64,000 nucleotides of DNA, from NCBI GenBank assembly GCA_963803775.1, contig CAWDNS010000005.1, forward strand, positions 62,001 to 126,000, in the 5' to 3' direction. The translations under genes and the position numbers were made by a program. Source of the stretch: JABCZH01 sp963803775. Its GTDB lineage: Bacteria > Acidobacteriota > Terriglobia > Terriglobales > Acidobacteriaceae. This document shows positions 1 through 9,300 of the stretch, one piece after another. A model generated the notes under the pieces. The model did not search any database and was not told the DNA's origin. It saw only the letters and a program-made list of their open reading frames with translations. Position 1 is the stretch's first letter. Each line of letters opens with the position of its first letter.

Positions 1-102
1 ACCGATCCCGGCATGGGCGTCATTCGTCATGTGGACGCGGGCTACGACGAAGCGAAAGAGTTTGCGAAGCAAAAGGGCGTGAAAGTCCCGATGGGGAGCT
101 AG
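1..102 (+). CDS. hutU: Urocanate hydratase, C-terminal fragment (gene starts before the window)
   Basis: The first 33 codons are open and end in TAG at 100-102. The peptide (MGVIRHVDAGYDEA, then KGVKVPMGS) matches the conserved C-terminus of urocanases, where a GVxRHxDAGY segment precedes the end. Urocanase converts urocanate to imidazolonepropionate using a tightly bound NAD, the second step of histidine degradation. The imidazolonepropionase gene lies about 1.2 kb downstream on the same strand, which fits a hut locus. Only the tail is visible, so the identification rests on this short match plus context. Confidence 0.75.
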   Translation, partial: TDPGMGVIRHVDAGYDEAKEFAKQKGVKVPMGS

Positions 103-104
103 AA

Positions 105-1201
105 TCAGCCTTTCTCCGCTGCCTGCGCGGGTGCCGTCTGCGCCCTCGTTAACCCGGGAGCCAGGTCCATTCTCAGAAATCGCTCCTCCAGCGAGCGCCG
201 CGACAAAAAAGCCACCGTAATCGCCAAGACGCTCCCCACCAGAGCCCGTAGCAAAACGGCCGCCATCGAGTGCCCGGACGAAATCAACGCCAGCAGAGGC
301 CGCGAAAAAATGATCTCACCCAGCCGGAATGCCATCACGTGCACCAAGTACAAGCCGTAACTGATGTAGCCCAGAAACTGGAGAACCGGCCGGTTCACCA
401 CGCGCGCCCATCGGTTTGTCCCCGCCAGCAGCGCGCACGAGAGCATCCCCGTCGAGCCAGCGCCCAGGGCCGTCGCCGAGCAGGCGGCGTTTGCCAAAGG
501 ATGTGAAAGAAGAAGAAAGAACGCAACTGTGCCGCCGGCTAAAAGAGGTAACGCAATTCGTGCCAATTGGGCACGGTGAAACCCGGGCTCACGCAGCCAA
601 ATCGCCAAGACCGCACCCAGCGCCAGCCCATCGAGATTGAACCATGTATACAGCTGAACCAGGTCCGCCGGACGGCCGGCGAGAACAAAATTTGCCATGC
701 GCAGCAAAGGCGTAACTACGCAGATCGCGGCGAGAAGTAGCATCAGCCTTCGCGACGACCAGCGGCGGACAATCCACGGCCAAACGATGTAGAAGTGCTC
801 TTCCACCGCCAGCGACCACAGCGTCCGTATTGCAATGTGACTCCGAGAAGCGGCGCGCAGTTGGCAAGAAACAGCGCTCCGAGCGCCAGAAAGCGCCAGG
901 AGATCCATCCCGCAGCCAGCAACACCAGCAGGGTCGCATAGAGCGCGGGAAGAATGCGCCGCGCTCTCCGCAGGTAAAAGTTGCGAAAGTAGCCGGGCTG
1001 GTTTCGTTTGTCGATCAGGATGCCAGTGATCAGGAATCCGGACAGCACAAAAAACAAATTGACGCCGATCCATCCATATCCGGCGAGCGAAAGCAGCAGA
1101 TTCCCGAAGGACGAAAGTTGCGCATGCAAAGGAGGCGCGATCCCGTGATAAATCAAAACCAGCAGGATGGCTAGTCCGCGCACCGAATCCAATTCCGGCA
1201 T
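105..1201 (-). pseudogene. Acyltransferase-3 family membrane protein, frameshifted
   Basis: Two overlapping minus-strand frames together encode one OafA/NodX-type acyltransferase. The first (from the ATG at 1201; MPELDSVRGLAILLV opening) carries the N-terminal membrane segments and the FFVLSGFLITGIL motif. The second, ending at 105, carries the conserved SLAVEEHFYIVWPW motif and the remaining membrane helices. The frame changes between about 825 and 845, just before that motif. Such proteins O-acylate surface polysaccharides or lipids in the inner membrane. A longer start at 1330 exists but would overlap the divergent hutI start; 1201 places the family-typical opening at the N-terminus. The single shift could be a recent mutation or a sequence error. 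Confidence 0.7.
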
Positions 1202-1309
1202 ACGCGCTCGCAGCAGCGGGACCGCGACAGCACGGGGAACATCCACAGAGGCATGACCGGGCACGATTGGAGAACTCCGCGCGACATTATAGGCTAAACT
1301 AACTCTCGC

Positions 1310-2626
1310 TTGAGCACAGCCAAGAAACATCCTTCGCAGACTCCTGGTGCCCTGCTGCTGATCAACATCGGCCAGCTTCTCACGCTTTCGTCTTCCGCGA
1401 AACCCGGTCCGCGCCGCAGCCCTGCGCTGTCCGAAGTCGGCCTCCTCGAAGACGCCGCTATCCTCTGCTTAGGCGGCAAAATCGTTTCTGTCGGCAGGAC
1501 CAAAGACGCTCTTCGCGATCCCTGGCTCAAGAAGAACCGTAAGAAAATTATCGAAATCGATTGCGCCCGCCAAGTGGTGCTTCCCGGCTTCGTCGATTCC
1601 CATACTCATCCCGCCTTCATCAATCCGCGCCTGGTAGATTTCGAAAAACGCATCTCTGGCGCGACGTATGAAGAAATCGCTGCTGCCGGGGGCGGAATTC
1701 GCTCCAGCGTCGAAGCCGTTCGTAAAGCAGGGAAGAATGCGCTCACCGAAAAAATCCTACAAGCACTGCATCAAATGGCCGAGCAGGGTACGACGACCGT
1801 CGAGGCCAAATCCGGTTACGGTCTGACCGTCGAATCCGAACTGAAGTCCTTGGAAGCCATTCGCGCAGCCGCCGGTCGCTGGCCCGGCACCGTTGTCTCG
1901 TCTCTCTTGGGAGCACACGTCGTGCCCCTAGAATTCCGAGACCGCCCCCAGGATTACGTTGATCTCGTCTGCAAAGAGATGATCCCTGCAGCCGCGAAAC
2001 GCAAGCTCGCCCAGTTTGTCGACGTCTTCACCGACCGTGGTGCCTTCACGTTAGCCGATGCCGAAAGAATCTTTCAGGCTGCTACTCAACACGGCCTCGG
2101 CGTCCGCGCTCACGTCTGCCAGCTAAGCGAAACCCCGCTCGATCCTCTACTGCGTTTCAACCCCGCATCTCTCGATCACATGGACCACGTCAACGACCAC
2201 GATCTCCCCCGGCTTGCTCGAAGCAACACAATCGCTACCCTGGTCCCCGGCGCGAACTATTTCCTCGGCTTGGACAGGTTTCCTCCCGCCCGCAAACTGA
2301 TCGATGCCGGCGTCGCTGTCGCGCTCGCCACCGACTACAATCCCGGTTCCTCGCCCACCCCCAGCATGCCCTTCGTTCTTTCGCTCGCCTGCACCCATAT
2401 GAAGATGACTCCCGCCGAGGCTATCTCCGCTGCCACCATCAACGGAGCTTGGGCGTTACAATTGCAGGATCGCAAAGGCTCCATCGAGCCGGGTAAAGAC
2501 GCCGACCTCGCCGTTTTCGACGTCGATGACTACCGCGAAATCGCCTACTACTTCGCCACCAACCGCTGTGCCTTCACGGTTTTGAATGGAACCGTAAGAC
2601 TGTCAGGTAAACCGAACGCAGAGTGA
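1310..2626 (+). CDS. hutI: Imidazolonepropionase
   Basis: This enzyme hydrolyses 4-imidazolone-5-propanoate to N-formimino-L-glutamate in histidine catabolism. The 438-residue protein shows amidohydrolase-superfamily hallmarks: PGFVDSHTHPAF with the HxH metal ligands, EAKSGYGL, a HVCQLSE segment and ATDYNPGSSPTPSM near the C-terminus, all typical of HutI. The reading frame begins with TTG at 1310; no convincing ribosome site precedes it, so the true start could be slightly downstream. It follows hutU on the same strand with the broken acyltransferase inserted divergently between them, an unusual split of the hut pair. Confidence 0.92.
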   Translation: MSTAKKHPSQTPGALLLINIGQLLTLSSSAKPGPRRSPALSEVGLLEDAAILCLGGKIVSVGRTKDALRDPWLKKNRKKIIEIDCARQVVLPGFVDSHTHPAFINPRLVDFEKRISGATYEEIAAAGGGIRSSVEAVRKAGKNALTEKILQALHQMAEQGTTTVEAKSGYGLTVESELKSLEAIRAAAGRWPGTVVSSLLGAHVVPLEFRDRPQDYVDLVCKEMIPAAAKRKLAQFVDVFTDRGAFTLADAERIFQAATQHGLGVRAHVCQLSETPLDPLLRFNPASLDHMDHVNDHDLPRLARSNTIATLVPGANYFLGLDRFPPARKLIDAGVAVALATDYNPGSSPTPSMPFVLSLACTHMKMTPAEAISAATINGAWALQLQDRKGSIEPGKDADLAVFDVDDYREIAYYFATNRCAFTVLNGTVRLSGKPNAE

Positions 2627-2726
2627 ACCAACCAGAGGCATCTTACGTACCAGAAAATGCGAGAGTCTGATTGAAAGCGCACATCCACACGCGGGTTCAT
2701 CTGAGTCTTTCATCACTGAGGAGAAT

Positions 2727-5354
2727 ATGAAATTAACTTCTACGTGGGCTGGGCTGGTCATCTTCTTGACTGGTATTAGTATGGCGCAACGCCTCCCTGA
2801 AATCGCCGTTCCCGACCATTACAAACTGATCTTTTCTCCCAATTTCGCCAAGAACGACTTTGCCGGAGAAGAAACCATTGCAATACGGGTGTTGAAGCCG
2901 ACCTCACAAATCGTGCTGAACGCTGCCGAGATCGACTTCCAGGAAGTGAGCATCACCAGCGGCGGTTCCACACAAAAAGCCACTGTCACGCTCGACAAAG
3001 ACAAACAGACGGCCACTCTGACCGTGGACCATCCAATTTCGCCCGGCCCCGCGACCATCCAGACCCGGTACCACGGCATTCTCAACGATCAGTTACGCGG
3101 CTTTTACCTAGGCAAAGACTCCGACGGGCGCAAGTATGCCGCGACTCAGTTTGAAGCCACCGACGCTCGCCGTGCATTTCCCTCGTTCGATGAGCCTGCC
3201 TACAAGGCGATCTTCGACGTGACCGTCGTGGCTGACCAGGACATGACAGTGATTTCCAACACCAAGGTTGTTTCCGACACGCCAGGTCCCGAAGGCAAAC
3301 ACACCGTGCATTTTGCCCCAACCCCGAGGATGTCTTCTTACTTGGTGGCCATGGTGGTGGGCAAGTTCGAGTACGTCGAAGGCATCGTCGATGGCATTCC
3401 AATTCGCGTGTACGCCAGTCCAGGCAAGAAGGAAATGTCTACATTTGCCCTGGATGCAGCGGAAAACATCATGCGTTACTACAATCAATATTTTTCCATC
3501 AAGTACCCCTACGGCAAGCTGGATCTGGTTGGACTCGCTGATTTCTCCGCGGGAGCCATGGAGAACACGGGGTGCATTACCTTCCGTGAGCTTCTGTTGC
3601 TAGTCGACGACAAGCAAAGCCCGGTCGATTTGAAGCGCGAAGTTGCCTCCGTCATTGCCCATGAAATGGCCCATCAGTGGTTTGGCGATCTGGTCACCAT
3701 GCAATGGTGGGACGACCTCTGGCTCAACGAGGGATTTGCCACTTGGATGTCCAGCAAACCTCTCCAAGCCTGGAAGCCAGAATGGAACATGCAGCTTCAG
3801 GATGCGAACTTCAACGCCGAATCGATGGACGCGGATTCGTTGATCAACACTCACCCGATTCACCAGCAGGCAGAGACGCCGGAGCAGATCCTCGAACTAG
3901 CCGACGACATCACCTACGGCAAGACCGCCGCCGTGCTGCGCATGCTGGAATCATATCTCGGGCCGAAAACGTTTCAGGCTGGGGTGAACGCATATCTGGA
4001 GAAACACACTTATGCCAATGCCACAGCCGCTGATTTCTGGACGGCGCAGACCCAAGTCTCAAAGAAGCCCGTCGACAAGCTCATGCCTACTTTCATCGAG
4101 CAACCCGGGCCACCTCTGGTGAGTATCAAGACCTCGTGCTCGGGGAATTCAGAGAAAGTTACGCTGAAACAGCAGCGCTACTTCTTCGACCGGGCCAAAT
4201 TCGATGCGGGCAGCAGCGAGCGCTGGCAGATTCCGGTATGCATGAAGCAAGGCCCAGCCGCCGCGAGCGCCGCTGACCACTGTGAACTCCTAAACCGGGA
4301 ACAACAGACTTTCACTCTGCCCAGCTGTTCAACCTGGATCAACATTAACGCCGATGCCAAAGGGTACTATCGCTCCGGGTACGATTCGGACGGGGTGCGC
4401 TCCATGGCGCGAGATGCAGAGAGTTCGTTAAGTCCGGCGGAACGCATTATGCTGCCCTTCGATGTGTCAGCTTCCGTTCGCGTAGGCCGCGAGAAAATTG
4501 GCGATTATCTCGCGGTAGTGGAAGGCTTGCAAACAGACCGCAGCCAAGCCGTGCTTGGTCCTCTGATGAACCAACTGGAGTACATCGGCCGCCATCTGGT
4601 CAGTGACGCCGACCGCGAATCCTATCGCAGCTGGGTGCGCAAGGTGCTGGCGCCTGTAGCTGCGGACATAGGATGGCAAGCGAAGCCGGGCGAGAGCGCC
4701 GATCGGGAGGGTTTGCGTGCCGAGTTAATGGAAGCCTTGGGCTACACCGCGCGCGATCCACAAGTGGAGGCGCTCGCCCGCAAACTAACCAATCAGGCGC
4801 TCGATGATCCATCGTCGGTCAACCATGAATTGGCATTTGCCGCCTTCCGGGTGGCTGCCAACGGTGGAGATGAAGTTTTTTACAACAAAATCAAGGACCG
4901 TCTGAAGACCGCGAAAACACCGGAGGCAGTCTTTGTTTACCAGCGGTCACTAGCGCAGTTCGGTGATCCCGCATTGCTCGAAAAGACCTTGGAGTTTGCC
5001 ATCTCACCCGAGGTGCGCTCGCAAGACAGCTTGAGCATGATTTCCCGGGTGATGCAGAATCCTGATGGACAGAAGCTCGCTTGGGACTTCGCCCGCTCCC
5101 ATTGGGAGAAACTCCAGAGCGTGGGCGGCGCCTTCGCGGGGGCTGCCATCGCTGGAGCGGCTGGCACTTTCTGCGACGTGGGCATGCGAGATCAGGTGCA
5201 AGAGTTCTTCGCCGCCCATCACGAGCCCGCCTCTGAACGCACGCTGAAGCAATCGGTGGAGCGCATAAACTACTGCGTGGACCTGAAGGCGCAGCAGGGA
5301 AGTCAGCTGGCAGACTGGCTGCGGCAGCACTCCGGCAGCGCCGGCGGACACTAG
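2727..5354 (+). CDS. Secreted M1-family zinc aminopeptidase
   Basis: The 875-residue protein starts at ATG 2727, preceded by GAGGAG. It has a short hydrophobic leader (residues about 5-20, ending near SMAQ), suggesting export. The M1 signature is complete: exopeptidase motif GAMEN near residue 275 and zinc site HEMAH at 312-316 with the third ligand glutamate in LNEGF at 335. The second half is an ERAP1-like helical C-terminal domain. M1 peptidases remove N-terminal residues from peptides. It lies about 100 bp after hutI, possibly peptide and amino-acid scavenging, but may have its own promoter. A hairpin follows its stop codon. Confidence 0.93.
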   Translation: MKLTSTWAGLVIFLTGISMAQRLPEIAVPDHYKLIFSPNFAKNDFAGEETIAIRVLKPTSQIVLNAAEIDFQEVSITSGGSTQKATVTLDKDKQTATLTVDHPISPGPATIQTRYHGILNDQLRGFYLGKDSDGRKYAATQFEATDARRAFPSFDEPAYKAIFDVTVVADQDMTVISNTKVVSDTPGPEGKHTVHFAPTPRMSSYLVAMVVGKFEYVEGIVDGIPIRVYASPGKKEMSTFALDAAENIMRYYNQYFSIKYPYGKLDLVGLADFSAGAMENTGCITFRELLLLVDDKQSPVDLKREVASVIAHEMAHQWFGDLVTMQWWDDLWLNEGFATWMSSKPLQAWKPEWNMQLQDANFNAESMDADSLINTHPIHQQAETPEQILELADDITYGKTAAVLRMLESYLGPKTFQAGVNAYLEKHTYANATAADFWTAQTQVSKKPVDKLMPTFIEQPGPPLVSIKTSCSGNSEKVTLKQQRYFFDRAKFDAGSSERWQIPVCMKQGPAAASAADHCELLNREQQTFTLPSCSTWININADAKGYYRSGYDSDGVRSMARDAESSLSPAERIMLPFDVSASVRVGREKIGDYLAVVEGLQTDRSQAVLGPLMNQLEYIGRHLVSDADRESYRSWVRKVLAPVAADIGWQAKPGESADREGLRAELMEALGYTARDPQVEALARKLTNQALDDPSSVNHELAFAAFRVAANGGDEVFYNKIKDRLKTAKTPEAVFVYQRSLAQFGDPALLEKTLEFAISPEVRSQDSLSMISRVMQNPDGQKLAWDFARSHWEKLQSVGGAFAGAAIAGAAGTFCDVGMRDQVQEFFAAHHEPASERTLKQSVERINYCVDLKAQQGSQLADWLRQHSGSAGGH

Positions 5355-5383
5355 AGGCATCAGAGACTTTGCCGCCCGTTTGA

Positions 5384-5419
5384 CCAAGGCGCGACTCGCG
5401 TTGAGCGATTGCGCCTTGG
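5384..5419 (+). terminator. Hairpin after the aminopeptidase gene, possible terminator
   Basis: Perfect 9-bp inverted repeat CCAAGGCGC / GCGCCTTGG with an 18-nt loop, 30 nt after the stop codon. The tract after it (TTGCT) is only weakly T-rich, so termination is uncertain. It overlaps the promoter of the tRNA gene. Confidence 0.4.
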
Positions 5420-5429
5420 TTGCTATAAT
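5401..5429 (+). promoter_or_regulatory. Sigma-70-type promoter for tRNA-Phe
   Basis: -35 box TTGAGC (5401-5406), 17-bp spacer and a consensus -10 box TATAAT (5424-5429). It lies about 125 bp before the tRNA on the same strand, and no other gene starts in between. Confidence 0.65.
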
Positions 5430-5552
5430 CAGGCCTGCTCCAAACGCTCCCAGCGTTTCGACTGCCGGTAGTCCTAGGATTGTGCCCGCTTTCGGCCTGC
5501 CTTACGACTCATCCGAATGAAGACTGGGCAGCCAGATGGCAGTGCACGAAGT

Positions 5553-5628
5553 GGCCAGGTAGCTCAGGTGGTAGAGCGCAGCCCTGAAAAGGCTGGCGTC
5601 GGCGGTTCAACTCCGTCCCTGGCCACCA
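5553..5628 (+). tRNA. tRNA-Phe (anticodon GAA)
   Basis: The 76-nt sequence folds into a full cloverleaf: acceptor GGCCAGG/CCTGGCC, D-arm GCTC/GAGC, anticodon stem CAGCC/GGCTG with loop CTGAAAA, and T-arm GGCGG/CCGTC. The anticodon is GAA and the 3' CCA is encoded. A tyrosine integrase gene ends 61 bp beyond the 3' end and points toward it, the usual arrangement when an element has integrated at a tRNA 3' end. Confidence 0.95.
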
Positions 5629-5689
5629 CATTCCAAAGCACTTACGCGATTTCGCGAAAATTCCCCAACCCAAGCTCGACCCAAGATAA

Positions 5690-6931
5690 TCACTGAATTC
5701 GCTCCGTGAGCAGGTGCACCCTGTCGCCGAGCAACTGTTCCAGGTACCTGCCCTGGGCGTCCCGCCGCGACTCCATGTCCGATTGCGCGTACAGCTGGAG
5801 TGTGGTCGTGACGTGCGCCTGGCGCAGGAACTCCTGGACGGTCTTGGGATCGACTTTCATTTTTACGAGAGTCGAAGCCAGGGAATGGCGGAAGTTGTGA
5901 AACCCAAAACGCACCTTCTCTCCCTCGCGGAGAACGCCTGCTTTGACCGCCGCGGGACGAAGATACTTTTGAACGAGGATCGAGGCCGAGAGCGGCTTCT
6001 TGCCTTTGAGACGAGTGCTTGGAAAAACCAAGTCCTCGTCCCCCGCGTACATCGTCTTTTCCCGCCAGGCCAGGAGAAAGCCGGCCAACAGCGGATGCAT
6101 GGGAACCGGAGCCTTCGAAGCCTTCGACTTCGGCTCCTTGAAACGTCCCCACACATAAGCACGGCGCACTTCGATCCGCAGGTCGTCAAAATCCAGGTCC
6201 ATCCACTTCAGCCCTAGGATCTCCGACACTCTCAGAGCCGTGGCCGCATCGCACAACAACAGCGTGCGTCTGGGCTCGGGAGTGTTCAGGAGAATCTCGA
6301 AGGCTTGTTGTGGAGTCATAATCAGCGCCTGGTAGTTGCTGATCGTGCGCTGGCGCACCCAGTTCATAGGATTGCCTTCCTGCTGACGGGGCAGAAAATT
6401 ACAGCGCTGCCCGTGCAGAAAGACGAGGTGCATCACGCGCCGGATTTTGTCGATGGTTGGATCCGCGAGAGGTTTCACGTTCTGCTTTGGATTTCCTTTT
6501 TTCAGCTCTCGAAACCACTTCTCGACCGCAAGCGATTCGATGGTCGGCGGAGCGAGTCTTCCCCATCTCGGGATGATGCGCTGCACCAGGTGCCGCTTGT
6601 AGGTCTCGGTTGTGGCAAACGCCTTCGCGATGGTCGCCTCCGACTGGTCTTCCATCAGCTCGGTCGCGATGTAATGCTGGCAGAGCTGACCGTAAGTTCG
6701 GGGCTTTCCCGCAAAGGGCAAGTCAAACTGGTTGACGGTTTCCCTGAAGTGCTGGCGATCGACTTCGTCCCACGCGTCCTTCTCCTTATCGCCGACTTGG
6801 CTTACCAAGCCAATCGGCATCGTGTGCTCAACCCGCTTGCCGTCAGCACGCGTGATCTGAAACCGGTACACCCACGTCGGGCCATTCTTGCGTCGCTTGA
6901 TGCGTACAGAACCATTCTGATACCTGGCCAT
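5690..6931 (-). CDS. Tyrosine-type site-specific recombinase (integrase) beside tRNA-Phe
   Basis: This 413-residue protein has an N-terminal arm-type segment, a core-binding SAM-like domain (about 80-190) and a catalytic domain. Visible catalytic elements are the arginine in ATALRVSEILGLKW, HNFRHS (HxxR) and the nucleophilic tyrosine in TLQLYAQS. It would integrate or excise an element through a tRNA-Phe site. Its C-terminus faces the tRNA 61 bp away, and an excisionase-like gene lies 23 bp upstream of its start, forming an xis-int unit. The matching att duplicate was not found in the window, so element length is unknown. Confidence 0.9.
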   Translation of the reverse strand: MARYQNGSVRIKRRKNGPTWVYRFQITRADGKRVEHTMPIGLVSQVGDKEKDAWDEVDRQHFRETVNQFDLPFAGKPRTYGQLCQHYIATELMEDQSEATIAKAFATTETYKRHLVQRIIPRWGRLAPPTIESLAVEKWFRELKKGNPKQNVKPLADPTIDKIRRVMHLVFLHGQRCNFLPRQQEGNPMNWVRQRTISNYQALIMTPQQAFEILLNTPEPRRTLLLCDAATALRVSEILGLKWMDLDFDDLRIEVRRAYVWGRFKEPKSKASKAPVPMHPLLAGFLLAWREKTMYAGDEDLVFPSTRLKGKKPLSASILVQKYLRPAAVKAGVLREGEKVRFGFHNFRHSLASTLVKMKVDPKTVQEFLRQAHVTTTLQLYAQSDMESRRDAQGRYLEQLLGDRVHLLTERIQ

Positions 6932-6954
6932 TCACATCCTCCTTTGTGAAAGGC

Positions 6955-7197
6955 TCAAGTGGGCTGCTCGGACGAGTTTAGTCGAGCGGCGAGGACGCGG
7001 TCTAGCTCGGAAAGTTTGAACCTCCACTCCTTTCTGTGCGCCGAGGGATCGAGCGGGTGACCGGGAATCTTTCCTGCCCTTACTTTTTGCAGCAGGGTGC
7101 GCCGGGTGATGCCCAGGAACATTGCTGCCGTATCGGCACTGACGAATCGCTCTATGTTTTGAAAAGCAGGGGTTTCGAAGACGTGGCTGGCTGACAT
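6955..7197 (-). CDS. Excisionase-like / HTH_17 DNA-binding protein
   Basis: About 80 residues. The core (FVSADTAAMFLGITRRTLLQKV, then RAGKIPGHPLD and FKLSELDRVLAAR) is the winged-helix pattern of excisionase/MerR-like proteins that read a target site and bend DNA. The ATG at 7197 is preceded by GGAGGT at a proper distance and is preferred over the longer frame from 7290. It is immediately upstream of the integrase in the same direction and is probably its directionality factor or regulator. Confidence 0.8.
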   Translation of the reverse strand: MSASHVFETPAFQNIERFVSADTAAMFLGITRRTLLQKVRAGKIPGHPLDPSAHRKEWRFKLSELDRVLAARLNSSEQPT

Positions 7198-7560
7198 GGA
7201 CTTTACCTCCAGGCTGGCGGGTCGATTGCGCCTCAAAGCGTGTAGCCATGAGATCTCGCTTGCACTTCGAAGCTGAGACACGAACCCCACAAGCCGTGTG
7301 AGTGCTATTTAGGTGTAAAGGAGATTTCTGTCAACCAGCGTGGCTCGGCCACGATCCCAATACGAATCTTGAAACAGGACCCGAGCCATCGTGCGGTGGA
7401 GGATCTTTGCAACCGCTTGAACTCAGGCCGGGAATGTACCGTTGGTGCTTGTTTTGGGGATGGGGCGGCTTGTGATTTGGAGGATATTGGCGCCCGACAG
7501 GCTGCCCTCCACCCACAGCGCGTACAGTGATGAAATTAGAAAAGCTGTCCGGCCTGACGA
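7198..7560. other. Intergenic region upstream of the excisionase gene
   Basis: No convincing gene. It holds a short strong hairpin (CGTGGC TCG GCCACG, about 7340-7354) and must contain the excisionase promoter. If the integrase element is functional, regulatory or attachment sequences could lie here, but none is recognisable by eye. Confidence 0.4.
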
Positions 7561-9174
7561 TTACTGTGCTTTTCTTTGATCGTATTCCGGCAGGTCTCCG
7601 GATACCGCAAGGACGCACGGCTGACCATCGAAGTGAATCCTGTCAGCTGAGTAGGCGGTAAGCTTCGCCTCGCCAGACTTCGTGCGCAGCCAGGTAATCC
7701 TGTTTTGCACGGCGACTCCTTGCCGCAACTGCTCGGTCATAAACATCCGATCTGCCGGGTCGCACCACATATTCAGATCGTGCACGGTATGGCCCAGCAG
7801 TTCTTCCTTCAAGTAGCCGTATCGGCGCTCGAATACCGCGTTTACGTCCACGAAACGGCCTTCTCTCAAGGTAGTGATGGAGAACGCAATGGGGCTCGAA
7901 CGGAAGACTTTCTCGAACCTATTGTCGGAACCAGGGAGTTCTCCCTCCGCCTCGGCAAGGGCTGTTTCCGCCTCCTGAAGATCCACCAGGCGCTTTCGAA
8001 GCTCTGAGGCGTACATGTCAGCCGCGGCGTAGAGACGGGCGTTTTGAATCGCGGCCGCGGCAGGAATTGACAACAGTTCTACGCGCCTCAGGTGGTCCTC
8101 GGTATAGCGGTGGGGATCGGTATGGCCGACCGACATGAATCCAAGATATTCATCGGATGCTTTCAGCGGCACCGAAAGCCACGAGCGTAAATGCGTATGC
8201 CCTGTGAAACTTTGCCAATCCTTCTCGGCGTTCGTGTCTGAGATCAGTACCGCCTTTTTTTCTTCAAGGACTCTCTGAACGGGCGGGCACTCGTCGGCGA
8301 TGAGCGTCAGTGGACGTCCCGGGTGGTATTTTGGCGATGTCTTCGGGGGCTCGGGGATCTGCCTCTCCCCCAGTGCCAACAGGTGCGGACCGCCTTCGGG
8401 GACAATCACGCGGGCCAAGGTGTAGGGAACCAACTCTTCCAGGGAGCGAAGCAGGGCCTCCATGACAGCGTCCATGTGGAGGTCTTGTGTCAAGGCGAGC
8501 GTTGCCTTCCGGAGTGCATCGGCTTCGGCTCTGGCCGCTTCCGCGATCGCTAGGTTCCTGATGACTTCATCTTCTGCATGCTTCTGTTTGGTAATGTCCT
8601 GAGCCGTCCCAACCAGGCGCCAGATTTTGCCGGCAGCACTGCGGACAGGGAAACCATGGACGCTCACCCAGCGAATGTCTCCATTGGGCAGCGTAATGCG
8701 GAATCGCTCGTCGAACTTCCCAATCGTGATCGCCTCATCCAGTTTGCCGAGCACGTGGGCGCGGTCTTCAGGGTGGATCACCTCGTCATAGGAAGTAGGG
8801 TTCTCGATCAGGCTCTCGCGCGTTCGCCCGGTTATCGTTTGATACGCTTCGTTTACCTCGATGACTTTCTTGGTTTCGGCATCGATCATCCAGAAGATTT
8901 CCTGGATATTGCTGGCCATCTGGCGATAACGTTGTTCGCTCTCCCGGTGCTCCCGCACGCCTCGAATCAGGAACCATGTCCCGCTCAATATGACAACCAC
9001 GAAGCCTAGGGCTTCAATGAAGATCACGAAGTCAGGCAGTTGCTGGCCGCGGAGCTTGGCTTGGATCACAACGAACAGAAGAATTGCAGCGAAGATAGGA
9101 ATCAGAATCGAGAAAACCACGCCAGCCTTGTTTCGTGGTCTTGCATTTTTCCCGAGGATGCCTGGTCGTACCAT
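7561..9174 (-). CDS. Membrane PAS-GAF-PAS sensor protein without an output domain
   Basis: The 537-residue protein has two N-terminal membrane helices (about 18-40 and 47-70), then a PAS/PAC domain (about 80-200, with PEDR and DITKQKHAEDE), a coiled linker, a GAF domain (about 215-390) and a second PAS (about 420-530). It ends after the second PAS with no histidine kinase, GGDEF or other output module. It may signal by protein contact, or it may be truncated at 7561. It lies beside the integrase module but is a common chromosomal type in soil bacteria; ligand unknown. Confidence 0.8.
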   Translation of the reverse strand: MVRPGILGKNARPRNKAGVVFSILIPIFAAILLFVVIQAKLRGQQLPDFVIFIEALGFVVVILSGTWFLIRGVREHRESEQRYRQMASNIQEIFWMIDAETKKVIEVNEAYQTITGRTRESLIENPTSYDEVIHPEDRAHVLGKLDEAITIGKFDERFRITLPNGDIRWVSVHGFPVRSAAGKIWRLVGTAQDITKQKHAEDEVIRNLAIAEAARAEADALRKATLALTQDLHMDAVMEALLRSLEELVPYTLARVIVPEGGPHLLALGERQIPEPPKTSPKYHPGRPLTLIADECPPVQRVLEEKKAVLISDTNAEKDWQSFTGHTHLRSWLSVPLKASDEYLGFMSVGHTDPHRYTEDHLRRVELLSIPAAAAIQNARLYAAADMYASELRKRLVDLQEAETALAEAEGELPGSDNRFEKVFRSSPIAFSITTLREGRFVDVNAVFERRYGYLKEELLGHTVHDLNMWCDPADRMFMTEQLRQGVAVQNRITWLRTKSGEAKLTAYSADRIHFDGQPCVLAVSGDLPEYDQRKAQ

Positions 9175-9300
9175 ATCGCCGCCGCTGCCAGGGTCTGATG
9201 CAGGGAGTTAACCACAGCCCTCCCATGGCGTAGCCTAAATCATATGCTCTTGTTGTTCTAGCGGAAGACCTAAGCGCAACGGCTGGCCTAGAATAGCGCT

